59,402 bases of DNA from Candidatus Saccharibacteria bacterium UBA3723 (GCA_002371895.1 DFHM01000003.1:1-59402), one strand, 5' to 3'; shown: positions 33,501 through 41,567, numbered from the stretch's first letter. Program-made: numbers and translations. Notes: generated by a model not told the origin, from the letters alone.

Positions 33501-36500
33501 CAAGAGTGCAACCTTCAACGTTGAATATAGTGCCCCAGGCGAATATACCTACACTATCAGCGAGAAAGCTCTCGAAGATAATGCTAGAAACCAGCACATC
33601 AACACCACAACATCGCCAAATACCCTCACCGTAACCGTAAAGGTCTACGATGATAGCAAAGGTCATCTAGTTATTGACGGCGAACCAACCTTTACCGGTA
33701 ATCAATCCACGATTATCAATACATACGAATCTACTGGCTCTATCACAATTGGCGCAGGCAAGATTCTTACTGGCCGCGACTGGGCTGATGGCGACGCATT
33801 TACATTTGATCTTTATGATCTAAATGGCGACACCGAAAAGAAAATCGGTACCATCACGCTTGAAAATGGCGAAATCGTAAACTTCGATACTGCTATTTCC
33901 TACACTACTGAAGATCGCGACAAGACCTTCTACTATGTAATCCGCGAGGACGAGTCCAAGAATGGCCATAGCGCCGGTCTTACCAACCAAAATCCAAATG
34001 GCATAGCAATTACCGTTACCCTCTCCGACGATCACCAAGGTAACCTAACTGCAACCATCAATGGTACTGAAGGCAATACCTTTACTGGCACGATTGAGAA
34101 CAAATACGCAACCAAGCCTACTACGGCAACCTTCGATGTACAGAAGACTATCAAAGACCTCACCAATAGCAAGCGCGATGGCGAGTTTGAGTTCCAGCTT
34201 ATTGACAAAAACGGCAACGTTTTGCAAACCAAGAAGATTACAACGAATAATCTTACTGGGAGCGTAGCCTTTAATGCTATTTCCTACGACAAGGCAGGTA
34301 CTTACACCTACACAATCAAGGAAGTTAAGGGTTCCACTAGTGGTTTCACTTACGACGAGACCGTACATACTGTAGTAGTTAACGTCACCGACAACATCGA
34401 CACTGCTCAACTTACTGCAGCTGTAACAGTTGACGGCAAAAATACGTCTACCGCAAGCTTCAATAACACCTATGCAGCGGAATCCGTCACCGAGGAGCTA
34501 TTCAGCGTAAGCAAGAAGGTAACTGGCCTAGCAGCAGGCGCACCAACGAAAAACTTCGTCTTTGATTTTACTGGTGATGCAACCGATTCCGTTACCATCA
34601 ACGGTGAAGGTTCCGAGAGCTTTAAGCCGCTAACCTATACCGCGGTAGGTGAATATCACTATACTATTAGCGAAAGGAATACTGGCGAGTCTGGTTACAC
34701 CTACGATACGACTGTCTATACCGCAACCGTAAACGTAGATGACGTGAACGGCGAGCTCAAGCCAACTGTTACGATCAAGAAGGGTAATACCGTAGTCGAT
34801 AAGATTGAGTTCACTAACACCTACGCCGCTACCGGTAGCGCAAAGATTAGCGTAAAGAAAGAGTTTGCTGGCGCCGCACGCGACTGGAGTAAGGATAGCT
34901 TTACCTTCACTCTTGAAGAGACCGATAGTGTCCTTGGCGAAGCAACCGCTTCCGCAAATACTAACTGGATGGCAACCTTCGACGATATCAAATACACCGA
35001 AGCCGGCACTTATACTTATATGATTAAGGAGTCCGAAAGTAATCTTGCTGGCGTCTCCGCATCTGACCCAGTAAAGGTTACCGTAATCGTAACCGATAAA
35101 GGCGACGGTACTCTTAAAGCGGAGGTTCAAGACCCAAGTAGCTACGTAATCACTAACACCTACGAAACAAAGGCGACTAGCGCAACTTTGCACGTAGAGA
35201 AGGAGATCGAAGATCAGTCCAATAGTGATGTAGATGGCACCTTCACCTTCATTCTTAAAGATTCTGAAGGCAAAGAAATCGAAACCAAGGACGTAACCAC
35301 TACCGACGGTGAGGGCGGCGTCGACTTTAGTACTATTTCTTATGACAAGGCAGGCGAATATCGCTACACCATCACGGAAAAAGCCGATAGCCAGGCAGGC
35401 TTTACTTACGACACCAAAGAATACGAAGTCGTAGTAAATGTAACTGACGACCCAAGCAAGGCTCAGCTCAGTGCGGAAGTTAAGATTAACGGCGTAGTCA
35501 CAAATGAGGCAAAATTCACTAATATCTACAAAGCAACGCCTGTAGACGTCCAATTGCACGTAAATAAAGAAATTGAAGACCTATCTGACAGCAAGGTTGA
35601 TGGTACTTTCGAATTCAAGCTAAGCGATTCTGACAACGAAGAAGTAGAGATTATTAGAGTCTCTACGAAAGACTTGGTTGGTGGTGCAGACTTCAGCAAG
35701 ATAAACTTCACCGAAACTGGTACCTATAACTATACGATTGAAGAAGTTAAGGGTACAACCGCTGGCTTCAGCTATGATACGACAAAACATAATGTCGTAA
35801 TAACCGTGTCCGACAAGGAATCGAAGCTTGTAGCCGAAGTAAAGATTGACGGCGAAGAAACTAAGTCCGTCACTATTACTAACGAATACAAGGCAGAACC
35901 TGTAACAATTATTCCGGGCGCCTACAAAGTCCTTACCGGCATGAACGAAGGCGTAGATCCAGTAGATTTCAGCTTCACCCTATCCGGCGATAACATTGAT
36001 GACGAAACCGTAACCAGAAATGGCGAAGGTAGCGTAGAGTTCTCCCCTATCACCTTAGATAAAGTTGGTACTTATGAATTTACTGTTAAGGAAATTAACG
36101 ACGGAGCTCCAGGCTATACTTACGATGACAGCATCTTCTCTATTATCGTAGAGGTTACGGATGTAGCCGGTAAACTTGAAGCCAAGATCAGCTACAAGAA
36201 GAATGGCGAACGTGCCGATGGCGTTATCTTCGAGAACACTTACTCTACCGAAGAGATTACTATTGTTCCTGAAGCAACCAAGATTCTCCTCGGCCGCGAT
36301 CAGGAAAAAGGCGAATTTACCTTCAAGGTATTCCTCGACGGCGAGTTGGTAGCAACTGGCTATAACGACGAAAATGGCAACGTTATCTTCGATAATGAGA
36401 TTTCTTTCGGCGAAGTTGGTACTTACAAGCTCGTAATTAAGGAAATCGCTGACGACGACCCAGAGATCGAATACGATACGACAGAGTACGAATATACCCT

Positions 36501-36723
36501 CAACGTATCTGATACCGGTCTTGGTACTCTCATGATTGAGTACGAAGGCGGCGCAGAAGACGCAATCTTCGTTAATAAGTTCATCGGTGGCAAGGGCGAA
36601 GAGATTCCAAGCAATCCAAGAACTTACGATGACATCGCAACTTCTATCGCAATTCTATCCACCTCTATTATCGGATTAATTGCGGCAGTCATCTTTGGCA
36701 AACGCCAAGCAAAAGAAGACTAA
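30562..36723 (+). CDS. Giant surface adhesin: von Willebrand A domain plus about 11 isopeptide-type repeats
   Basis: 2,053 residues, GTG start at 30562. Signal peptide (about 1-35, ending VAYA-DE). A vWA domain begins near residue 73 with the MIDAS motif DTSGS (80-84), and shortly after it has an unusual Tyr/Asp-rich insertion (about 109-140). From about residue 650 there are about eleven modules of about 115 residues. Each ends in an Asn-x-Tyr motif (NTY, NKY, NEY) and has YTYxIxE, as in pilin-type domains with Lys-Asn isopeptide bonds. The C-terminus has NPRTYD, a hydrophobic segment and a basic tail, a variant sorting signal. It would be anchored to the wall and could bind a host cell. No sortase gene lies in the window. 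Confidence 0.9.
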   Translation: MSLKDRFRNIAAAFLMVVSTIAPIGIAFPNVAYADESISPISSKTKRDNGDGTYTISLSVKGTANTETTKTDVNVLVVFDTSGSMNDSTGTNVYVESNDGNYGLVNGEYVELYRYRGVYYYYDYDSYDYIVYTGTRYTQTAQSRLDVAKSALNSLAQSLLSNNDSSNPDAVEMAFIDFSTHTNSTSEKTTSLDTFKSWVNGTSANGGTNWEEALNSAKNYSFGDDNNTYVIFISDGNPTFRVSKNGYNDWNSTYQAYGTGRSDPNNRNFNAAKTVADSIIASGKPFYSVGVFGDATAMQNLGGTYKDARDQAALNAAFKDIVNAITNSLTLEGVKFTDGITDMTSIAAVDGEVSNFKYFIKEKGGEEHEWADAPHARYEGGNVVWEIGNLADGTEARVEFVVWPSQESYDLVAKLNNGEATYDESTMPDIVKNNDGTYALRTNKSGDDAPKLIYTVVTQKTNAAGEVIGVTRTPGSTTLTNPDPVGLTDYEMTISKHWNDSLDPSQRLDEKNPITSVKLDLYRDNEKIRNDLILSADSSDPTNPIWKLAENIHIAPGVMISKNGATAKDINANGEYNDKVLGDYIVLESGHEYWFEEEDIDYHFELTKYSYHPMLVDGVLKNVIFTKDADGNITGIKSIEDDFVSNGLYAENTLKGGINITKKIVDNNGVEITNIEDIEDEFTFDVDLLDANGDAYDYDYRIFYGVNNPNYVEGGDNRSGHICSDAKVNKSCDANSITGTPGHFSQSIYAGDTIRVINVDNGTLYSVSESQSDIPFGYSYVSTEYQKSDAADNNTTTVDQKQYHTVSGNTASAVVITNKYTSGNLKLSKTVNGNPSVAKEFDFKVVFKDNKGAELTGTYNYTLGNKKGTITSGDTIKLSAGQEVEFLNLPAGATYEITETSLPGYTTTVNGVAGNVARGTISDTTEATVAFVNTYNLEKVSTSFVADKQFNDWTADDKFVFELRDKEGNYITEATVDQDHKSATFNVEYSAPGEYTYTISEKALEDNARNQHINTTTSPNTLTVTVKVYDDSKGHLVIDGEPTFTGNQSTIINTYESTGSITIGAGKILTGRDWADGDAFTFDLYDLNGDTEKKIGTITLENGEIVNFDTAISYTTEDRDKTFYYVIREDESKNGHSAGLTNQNPNGIAITVTLSDDHQGNLTATINGTEGNTFTGTIENKYATKPTTATFDVQKTIKDLTNSKRDGEFEFQLIDKNGNVLQTKKITTNNLTGSVAFNAISYDKAGTYTYTIKEVKGSTSGFTYDETVHTVVVNVTDNIDTAQLTAAVTVDGKNTSTASFNNTYAAESVTEELFSVSKKVTGLAAGAPTKNFVFDFTGDATDSVTINGEGSESFKPLTYTAVGEYHYTISERNTGESGYTYDTTVYTATVNVDDVNGELKPTVTIKKGNTVVDKIEFTNTYAATGSAKISVKKEFAGAARDWSKDSFTFTLEETDSVLGEATASANTNWMATFDDIKYTEAGTYTYMIKESESNLAGVSASDPVKVTVIVTDKGDGTLKAEVQDPSSYVITNTYETKATSATLHVEKEIEDQSNSDVDGTFTFILKDSEGKEIETKDVTTTDGEGGVDFSTISYDKAGEYRYTITEKADSQAGFTYDTKEYEVVVNVTDDPSKAQLSAEVKINGVVTNEAKFTNIYKATPVDVQLHVNKEIEDLSDSKVDGTFEFKLSDSDNEEVEIIRVSTKDLVGGADFSKINFTETGTYNYTIEEVKGTTAGFSYDTTKHNVVITVSDKESKLVAEVKIDGEETKSVTITNEYKAEPVTIIPGAYKVLTGMNEGVDPVDFSFTLSGDNIDDETVTRNGEGSVEFSPITLDKVGTYEFTVKEINDGAPGYTYDDSIFSIIVEVTDVAGKLEAKISYKKNGERADGVIFENTYSTEEITIVPEATKILLGRDQEKGEFTFKVFLDGELVATGYNDENGNVIFDNEISFGEVGTYKLVIKEIADDDPEIEYDTTEYEYTLNVSDTGLGTLMIEYEGGAEDAIFVNKFIGGKGEEIPSNPRTYDDIATSIAILSTSIIGLIAAVIFGKRQAKED
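32518..36600 (+). repeat. Protein-level repeat array of isopeptide modules
   Basis: Module boundaries, judged by the NxY motif, fall near residues 653, 818, 933, 1053, 1180, 1302, 1419, 1532, 1653, 1774 and 1892, with the last ending near 2004. DNA identity between modules is low, so the array is diverged. The modules at about 1180, 1532 and 1653 are the most alike. Confidence 0.7.
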
Positions 36724-36726
36724 TAT

Positions 36727-36756
36727 AAAAGCCACCCGTTGATGGGTGGCTTTTTG
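36727..36756 (+). terminator. Adhesin terminator
   Basis: Stem GCCACCC/GGGTGGC (36731-36737 with 36744-36750), then TTTTT. Confidence 0.9.
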
Positions 36757-36789
36757 ATGCATGTTATAATAAGTACAAAGGAGGCTTAG

Positions 36790-37839
36790 GTGGAAGAAAA
36801 AGAAAACATGCTCTCGGGCAAATGGTATAAGGCGGACGACGAATTACTAGTTTCCGAGCGCACAGTAGTTAGGACGCTGCTTCAAAGATATAATCTTACG
36901 ATTGCTTCAGATTTTATTAGTCGCGATGCGCAAATTCGCAATATTTTGGGTGAGGTTGGCGAAAACGTCCGCATTGAACAGCCTTTTAGATGCAATTACG
37001 GCAAAAATATTTCTGTCGGCAATAACTTCTCTTCCGATTTTAATCTCACCATCTTGGACTCCGCAAAAGTTATCATTAAGGATAATGTAAAAATTGGACC
37101 AAATTGTAATATTTATACCACTTCTCTGCCAAAGGATTCCGCAAAACGCGCAGAAGGCTACGAGCAGGCCCTCCCTATCACAATCGAGGATAATGTTTGG
37201 ATTGGCGGCAACGTAACGATTCTTGCCGGCGTATCTATTGGAAAAGGAGCCATTATTGGTGCGGGCGCCGTAGTTACGAGGAATGTTCCAGCCAATACTA
37301 TCTACGCAGGAGTTCCGGCAAAGATGATTTCTGTTAATTACGACAAAGAATGGCAGGATGTTGTCAATATCGTCGACATGGTTATTAAGGGTGAAATGAC
37401 TTTGACCGTCTCAAATATCCAGAGAAAGCTCGCGATTGGATATGGTAAAGCCTCATACCTCATGACACTCCTAGAAGATTGCGGAGCGGTCCGTGTAAAT
37501 GAAAAAGGCAAACGCGAGCTTGCCGTAGAATCCGTATATGATGTTAGCCTGCCAAAGAATGCCTCCGTTAAATACCCAGAAGATCTTGAATACTTTACAG
37601 CCAATTGGCAGATGATAATTGATACGATTTATGATGCGCTAAAGGCCGAGCGCTCACATATTACAGTTAGCTATATTCAGAGAAATAGACACCTCGGTTA
37701 CAATCGCGCATCCATACTTATGGAAGCGATGAAGGATGCAGGCATCGTAGAGGCCGATGGTAACGATATGAAAATTGCCATAAAGGACATTAGCGAGATT
37801 AAAGTGCCAAAACACATCAAGATTAAGATGCCAAAATAA
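36790..37839 (+). CDS. Maltose-acetyltransferase-like left-handed beta-helix fused to two FtsK-gamma winged-helix domains
   Basis: 349 residues, GTG start at 36790 with AAAGGAGG 5 nt upstream. Residues 1-180 match the maltose/galactoside O-acetyltransferase family: MLSGKWY, GEVGENVRIEQPFRCNYG, hexapeptide repeats and GVPAKMI. The catalytic His expected in the YTxxHP motif is Leu (YTTSLP, L113). Residues about 187-246 and 272-331 each match FtsK-gamma: IQRKLAIGYGKASYLM...DCGAV and IQRNRHLGYNRASILM...DAGIV. FtsK-gamma reads KOPS-type DNA motifs and activates XerD. No motor domain is present. I infer a trimeric DNA-binding scaffold, possibly acting in chromosome segregation or dimer resolution or as a regulator. 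The fusion itself is plain in the sequence. Confidence 0.85.
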   Translation: MEEKENMLSGKWYKADDELLVSERTVVRTLLQRYNLTIASDFISRDAQIRNILGEVGENVRIEQPFRCNYGKNISVGNNFSSDFNLTILDSAKVIIKDNVKIGPNCNIYTTSLPKDSAKRAEGYEQALPITIEDNVWIGGNVTILAGVSIGKGAIIGAGAVVTRNVPANTIYAGVPAKMISVNYDKEWQDVVNIVDMVIKGEMTLTVSNIQRKLAIGYGKASYLMTLLEDCGAVRVNEKGKRELAVESVYDVSLPKNASVKYPEDLEYFTANWQMIIDTIYDALKAERSHITVSYIQRNRHLGYNRASILMEAMKDAGIVEADGNDMKIAIKDISEIKVPKHIKIKMPK

Positions 37840-37862
37840 TCCATGCTAAAATAAGGATAGAT

Positions 37863-38348
37863 ATGCATAAAGCAAAACATCATCTGTTAAAAATAGTTCC
37901 AGTACTTTCTGGTATGGCGTTATTATTCGTACTCGCCGGTAGCGTATATATGTTACTACGTTCACCAGACGAGAACACAGATTCCGAAACGGAAAAGAAT
38001 GTCGCTTCTTCCGACGAGGAACAAGAAGCTAAGGAGTCCGAAAAAGCACATATTACTCTAAGTTCAAATTCCGAGGACGATAATTCTTGGGAATACAATA
38101 TTATAGATGAGTCCGTAGCAAAATTCGTAAGTACTTCAACGATCGATATCGACAAAGACCTAAATGAAGGCGAATTAAAGAACAAATTTACCTTCGAAGG
38201 CATAAAAGAAGGCGAAACGCGCGTCACTTTTACTTATACAAATGGCGACGATACCACCGAATCGGCAGATTACATTATTTATGTCGATGAAGACCTTAAT
38301 GCTCGCGCAGAAAAAGTCGAAGATACAGAGAATACCCCTGAAGAATAA
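37863..38348 (+). CDS. Membrane-anchored small beta-domain protein, possibly chagasin-like
   Basis: 161 residues: one N-terminal helix (about 10-32), an acidic linker (about 34-60), and an extracytoplasmic domain of about 85 residues. The domain has LSSNSEDDNSWEY and, 50 residues later, EGETRVTFTYTN. This order resembles the I42 (chagasin) inhibitors of papain-like peptidases, whose first loop is NPTTGxxW, but that loop is not conserved here. An Ig-like fold without inhibitor activity is as likely. An extended -10 box and AAGGA precede the ATG. It lies 24 nt after the acetyltransferase/FtsK-gamma gene. Confidence 0.6.
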   Translation: MHKAKHHLLKIVPVLSGMALLFVLAGSVYMLLRSPDENTDSETEKNVASSDEEQEAKESEKAHITLSSNSEDDNSWEYNIIDESVAKFVSTSTIDIDKDLNEGELKNKFTFEGIKEGETRVTFTYTNGDDTTESADYIIYVDEDLNARAEKVEDTENTPEE

Positions 38349-38350
38349 GA

Positions 38351-38388
38351 TATAATAGATAAGAGGCTTCGGCCTAGTATCTTATAAA
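38351..38388 (+). promoter_or_regulatory. Promoter -10 and 5' UUCG hairpin of the VanZ gene
   Basis: TATAAT at 38351-38356, just after the stop of the preceding gene. A hairpin with AGGC-TTCG-GCCT and an outer ATAAGA/TCTTAT arm follows at the predicted 5' end, before AAAGGGGGTG. Confidence 0.6.
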
Positions 38389-38401
38389 GGGGGTGTTTTT
38401 G

Positions 38402-38842
38402 TTGACGGCTAAGAAACTGTTCAGATGGAGTTTAGTAGTAATTTGGCTCGTTCTAACCGTTTACCTTTCCAGCCAACAAGGCACAGAGAGCGGCGAGCTA
38501 TCTCATAAGATTGCAGCAGCAAGCTATACTGTATTCGGCAAGTTATTCCCTGGCACTAGCCTGCCCGAATATCACGCCGTGCTGCGCGAAGTCGCCCATT
38601 TCACAATCCATTTCATACTGGCCGTCTTAGCCTACCGCGCATTTGCGATATCCAGCGGCGGCTTTAGGACTGGAATAGTGATTTCGTTACTTTTTTGCCT
38701 ACTAGTGGCCGCCATGGACGAATTTATTCAATGTCGTTCGCCCGGTCGCTCGGTTGAGCTTATCGATTTCTTTCACAACGCCAGCGGAGTGGCTTTTGGA
38801 ACGCTCGTCGGCATCCTCTCTAGCCGCGAAACCGTCTCTTAA
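38402..38842 (+). CDS. VanZ-family membrane protein
   Basis: About 146 residues with four hydrophobic segments. Motifs of the VanZ family are visible: WLVLTVYLSSQQG in the first helix, REVAHFTIHF in the middle and AAMDEFIQ...PGRSVELIDFFHNASG towards the end. VanZ proteins are linked to teicoplanin resistance and to membrane/wall homeostasis, but their biochemical role is not settled. The start is uncertain (GTG 38393, TTG 38399 or TTG 38402); the GGGGG Shine-Dalgarno favours a TTG. Confidence 0.85.
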   Translation: MTAKKLFRWSLVVIWLVLTVYLSSQQGTESGELSHKIAAASYTVFGKLFPGTSLPEYHAVLREVAHFTIHFILAVLAYRAFAISSGGFRTGIVISLLFCLLVAAMDEFIQCRSPGRSVELIDFFHNASGVAFGTLVGILSSRETVS

Positions 38843-38857
38843 CGAGGCGGTTTTTTC
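38831..38857 (+). terminator. Terminator around the VanZ stop codon
   Basis: Stem ACCGTCTC/GAGGCGGT (38831-38838 with 38844-38851), with the TAA stop in the loop, then TTTTTTC. Confidence 0.8.
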
Positions 38858-38877
38858 TTGGTAAAATACTCATAAGC

Positions 38878-39867
38878 ATGGACAGCTTATTCAAGATTGC
38901 GGTACTTCCAGTTATATTCTTGTTATATTTTGTGCACAAAAAAGATCCGCATCCGGAACAGATGAAATTCCTCATGAAGATATTCGGACTTGGCTGTCTT
39001 TCCGCTATTCCAGTGCTATTCTGCGAGATGTTCTATGACCGCGTTTTGCAAATACCCGACAGTTATGGGAGCTTTGCTCTATTTTGGAATACCTTCTGGG
39101 GCATAGCCTTCGTAGAAGAAACCTTTAAGTGGATTGCAATGTTTGCCATGAGCTACCGCAGCAAGAAGTTCGACGAGACCTATGACGGCATTGCATATGG
39201 CGCGTTTTCATCCATGGGTTTTGCTTGTATAGAAAATCTCTTATACGTCGTACTGGGATTTAGTGTAGTTACTGGTATCCTTCGCGCGATAACGGCCGTG
39301 CCGGGGCATTTTTGCTACGGCGTAATTATGGGATATTTTATGTCCAAAGCCCGCTACAACAAGGAAAACGGAAAGAGCGGAATTATATATATCTTACTCG
39401 GTATCCTTATTCCTACCGCACTACACGCGTTGTATGACTACCTCATTCTCGATGATACTGGCCCTAATATTCTTATATGGTTTGTATTGATAATTGCGAT
39501 GTTTGTAAGCTGCTTTATCCTGATTATTAGGGCTGCGAAAAATAATGCTCCTATCGGTGCTCCAGAAGAACCAGTGGTAGCCACGCCAGCACAGACCGCC
39601 ACTACAGCCCCGGTAGCTCCTGCAACCCCTGCAGCTCAGATAATTCAACCTGCCGTTCCGACGGAGCCGGCGGCGCCCGTCGTTACACAGGTGGCACCAG
39701 CACCAACACCGACACCGGCACCGACAATTAATACCGCTCCTGTTCCAACCGTAGCAGTCGAACCAGCACCTACTCCGCAAACCACGAATACTACGAATAC
39801 AACTCAGGCAGATTCAATAACAACGATTAGCTGGGAGACGGGACAAAATGGCCAAAACAATTCTTAA
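38878..39867 (+). CDS. PrsW-family intramembrane protease with a Pro/Thr/Ala-rich tail
   Basis: 329 residues with about eight membrane helices in the first 220 residues. Conserved PrsW motifs are EETFKW (E80-E81), FACIENLLY (E119-N120), PGHFCYG and TALHALYD. The PrsW family cleaves anti-sigma factors in the membrane in Bacillus. The last about 110 residues form a low-complexity Pro/Ala/Thr tail, not usual for PrsW. The start has no Shine-Dalgarno; an extended -10 box (TGGTAAAAT) ends 10 nt before the ATG, so the leader is very short. It overlaps the next gene by 20 nt. Confidence 0.88.
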   Translation: MDSLFKIAVLPVIFLLYFVHKKDPHPEQMKFLMKIFGLGCLSAIPVLFCEMFYDRVLQIPDSYGSFALFWNTFWGIAFVEETFKWIAMFAMSYRSKKFDETYDGIAYGAFSSMGFACIENLLYVVLGFSVVTGILRAITAVPGHFCYGVIMGYFMSKARYNKENGKSGIIYILLGILIPTALHALYDYLILDDTGPNILIWFVLIIAMFVSCFILIIRAAKNNAPIGAPEEPVVATPAQTATTAPVAPATPAAQIIQPAVPTEPAAPVVTQVAPAPTPTPAPTINTAPVPTVAVEPAPTPQTTNTTNTTQADSITTISWETGQNGQNNS

Positions 39868-40219
39868 AATTATCCACGAAAATAATGCATATGAGCCGGG
39901 CGCATGGACCAGCACTACTTGGATTATCAAAGACGACATGAGCGCCATTGTAAACATTCGCTATTTCATGAATGACGAAAAGGATGACGACCTTCAGCTA
40001 AAAATATCCGAAGATAAATATAACCAACTGTTCGACTTCTTGGAAGAGGGCAAGAAGGGCGATAAGAGCGTCTTTGCGCTAGATGGTTCTGGGTGGGAAA
40101 TCTATCAATACAACGAAGAAGGCATCCAAACTTACCATCGAGACCACTCTTTTATCTACGGAATTGCGGGTTTCGAGAAGATGGAAAAGCTACTTTATTC
40201 TCTAAATAAAAGGCATTAG
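39848..40219 (+). CDS. Small soluble protein, function unknown
   Basis: 123 residues, no signal or membrane helix, with a mix of strands and one acidic helix (about 52-72). The product is rich in Asp, Glu and aromatic residues (for example TSTTWIIKDD). No family is recognised. It begins inside the end of the PrsW gene, so it is translationally coupled, and is followed after 8 nt by a zinc-ribbon gene. Confidence 0.7.
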   Translation: MAKTILKIIHENNAYEPGAWTSTTWIIKDDMSAIVNIRYFMNDEKDDDLQLKISEDKYNQLFDFLEEGKKGDKSVFALDGSGWEIYQYNEEGIQTYHRDHSFIYGIAGFEKMEKLLYSLNKRH

Positions 40220-40227
40220 GAGGATGT

Positions 40228-40464
40228 ATGGCGAAGTGTCCAAAATGCAATAGCAAACTAACGAAAATAGTCTACGGCTTACCGACTCCAGAAACTGCCG
40301 AGTCGGCGGAACGCGGCGAGATAATGCTTGGTGGCTGTTGTATTTCACCCTTTAGCCCAAGTTTTTATTGCAAGAATTGTCATATTGAGTATTCCGGGGA
40401 TCTAAAGAAAACTTACGACACCGGAAAATTTGAAGGGTTAGATCGTTATGAGTCAGAAGAATAG
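40228..40464 (+). CDS. Small zinc-ribbon protein
   Basis: 78 residues with two Cys knuckles, CPKC (from residue 4) and CKNC (about residue 48), plus a CC pair in between. This is a compact zinc ribbon. AGGAGG precedes the ATG. Its last 17 nt overlap the ADP-ribosylglycohydrolase gene, so the two are likely produced together. A role in nucleic-acid or protein binding is possible. Confidence 0.8.
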   Translation: MAKCPKCNSKLTKIVYGLPTPETAESAERGEIMLGGCCISPFSPSFYCKNCHIEYSGDLKKTYDTGKFEGLDRYESEE

Positions 40465-41470
40465 CCCGCTATCCGTGCGCGACCGAGCGCGCGGCATGCT
40501 TGTTGGTCTCGCGGTAGGAGACGCGCTCGGGGCGCCAGTAGAATTTGGATATACGAGCCAAAGCATTGCTGCGCTCGGAGATAAAATTGAACACTTCCAG
40601 CCCTCGCCATTAGGCCCAGCGGGCACTTGGACCGATGATACCTCTATGGCGCTATGCCTTGCCGATAGCTTAATTGAGAAGAATGGATATGATTCTTTTG
40701 ATATTATGAGCAAATATCGCCATTGGATGCTAGATGGTTATAGGATGTGCGATGGGCTACCTGCTGCGGATGTTGGCATTCAGACAAGGATTGCTCTCAT
40801 GGATTTTGCGGACAACCCATACATTAATGAAGATGCTCCAAAAACCGAATCCGCCGGCAATGGCGCTATTATGCGCTTGGCTCCTATCGTACTTGCCGCA
40901 ATGCAAGACTCCGATTCTACTGCACCAGAAGAGCGAGACCTGGCAATAAAATTAGCGCGCCTATCTTGCCGAGAAACACACGATTCCTATATGGCAATTG
41001 CCGTGACGGAAGCCTTTGCTACCCTTTTGATGCTTTGTCTCTTTTATAAAAACAACTTTAGTAGTGCCGTCGAGCATTGTACTTGCTGGCTATCGAGAAA
41101 TGAAAGATCAGAGTCATGCCTAGAGGAAATTGACCATGCCAGGACAACGGCATTTGAATCCAAGGACGGCGCAGAATTTAAAGATCGCGGCGGATATATA
41201 CTGGACGCATTTGCGATTGCAATTTGGGGCGTAGCGCACTCTAAAAGCTTTAAAGAAGGCATGATAAATGTGATTCGCCTTGGCGGCGATACGGATACAA
41301 ACGCCGCTATTTATGGACAGTTGGCGGGTGTATATTATGGTTATAGTGGAATTCCTAAGGAATGGCGCGAGGGCGTCTATTCTTCCGCCGAACTCGTAGA
41401 GATTGCAGACAAGTTATTAGACATGAAAGAGTGCCCGGTTATTCGGACACGTTTCAGGGACGAATTCTAA
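40448..41470 (+). CDS. ADP-ribosylglycohydrolase (DraG family)
   Basis: 340 residues. It shows the DraG motifs GLAVGDALGAPVEF near the start, WTDDTSM (metal-binding Asp pair), SAGNGAIMRLAP in the middle and GGDTDTNAAIYGQLAG at the C-terminus with the metal-binding DTDT. Such enzymes remove ADP-ribose from arginine or from other targets. The family is used in nitrogenase control, in immunity to ADP-ribosylating toxins, and in DNA ADP-ribosylation systems. There is no adjacent transferase or macrodomain gene. It closes the PrsW / small protein / zinc-ribbon operon, ending 11 nt before the convergent tRNA-Thr gene. Confidence 0.92.
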   Translation: MSQKNSPLSVRDRARGMLVGLAVGDALGAPVEFGYTSQSIAALGDKIEHFQPSPLGPAGTWTDDTSMALCLADSLIEKNGYDSFDIMSKYRHWMLDGYRMCDGLPAADVGIQTRIALMDFADNPYINEDAPKTESAGNGAIMRLAPIVLAAMQDSDSTAPEERDLAIKLARLSCRETHDSYMAIAVTEAFATLLMLCLFYKNNFSSAVEHCTCWLSRNERSESCLEEIDHARTTAFESKDGAEFKDRGGYILDAFAIAIWGVAHSKSFKEGMINVIRLGGDTDTNAAIYGQLAGVYYGYSGIPKEWREGVYSSAELVEIADKLLDMKECPVIRTRFRDEF

Positions 41471-41481
41471 GACATAAAAAA

Positions 41482-41557
41482 TGGAGCCGCGACCGGGATT
41501 TGAACCCGGGACCTCATCCTTACCATGGATGCGCTCTACCAACTGAGCTATCGCGGC
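41482..41557 (-). tRNA. tRNA-Thr (anticodon GGT)
   Basis: Acceptor GCCGCGA/TCGCGGC, D-arm GCTC...GAGC, anticodon stem CATCC/GGATG with loop ATGGTAA, T-arm CCGGG/CCCGG with TTCAAAT. CCA is encoded and followed by T6 on the minus strand. Confidence 0.95.
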
Positions 41558-41567
41558 AACTTCAGTT

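Noticed and set aside
34630..35559. Open reading frame of about 300 codons on the minus strand inside the adhesin gene
   Set aside because: It is a mirror of the repeated, codon-biased adhesin modules; it has no Shine-Dalgarno and no family resemblance, and the plus strand encodes a clear protein.
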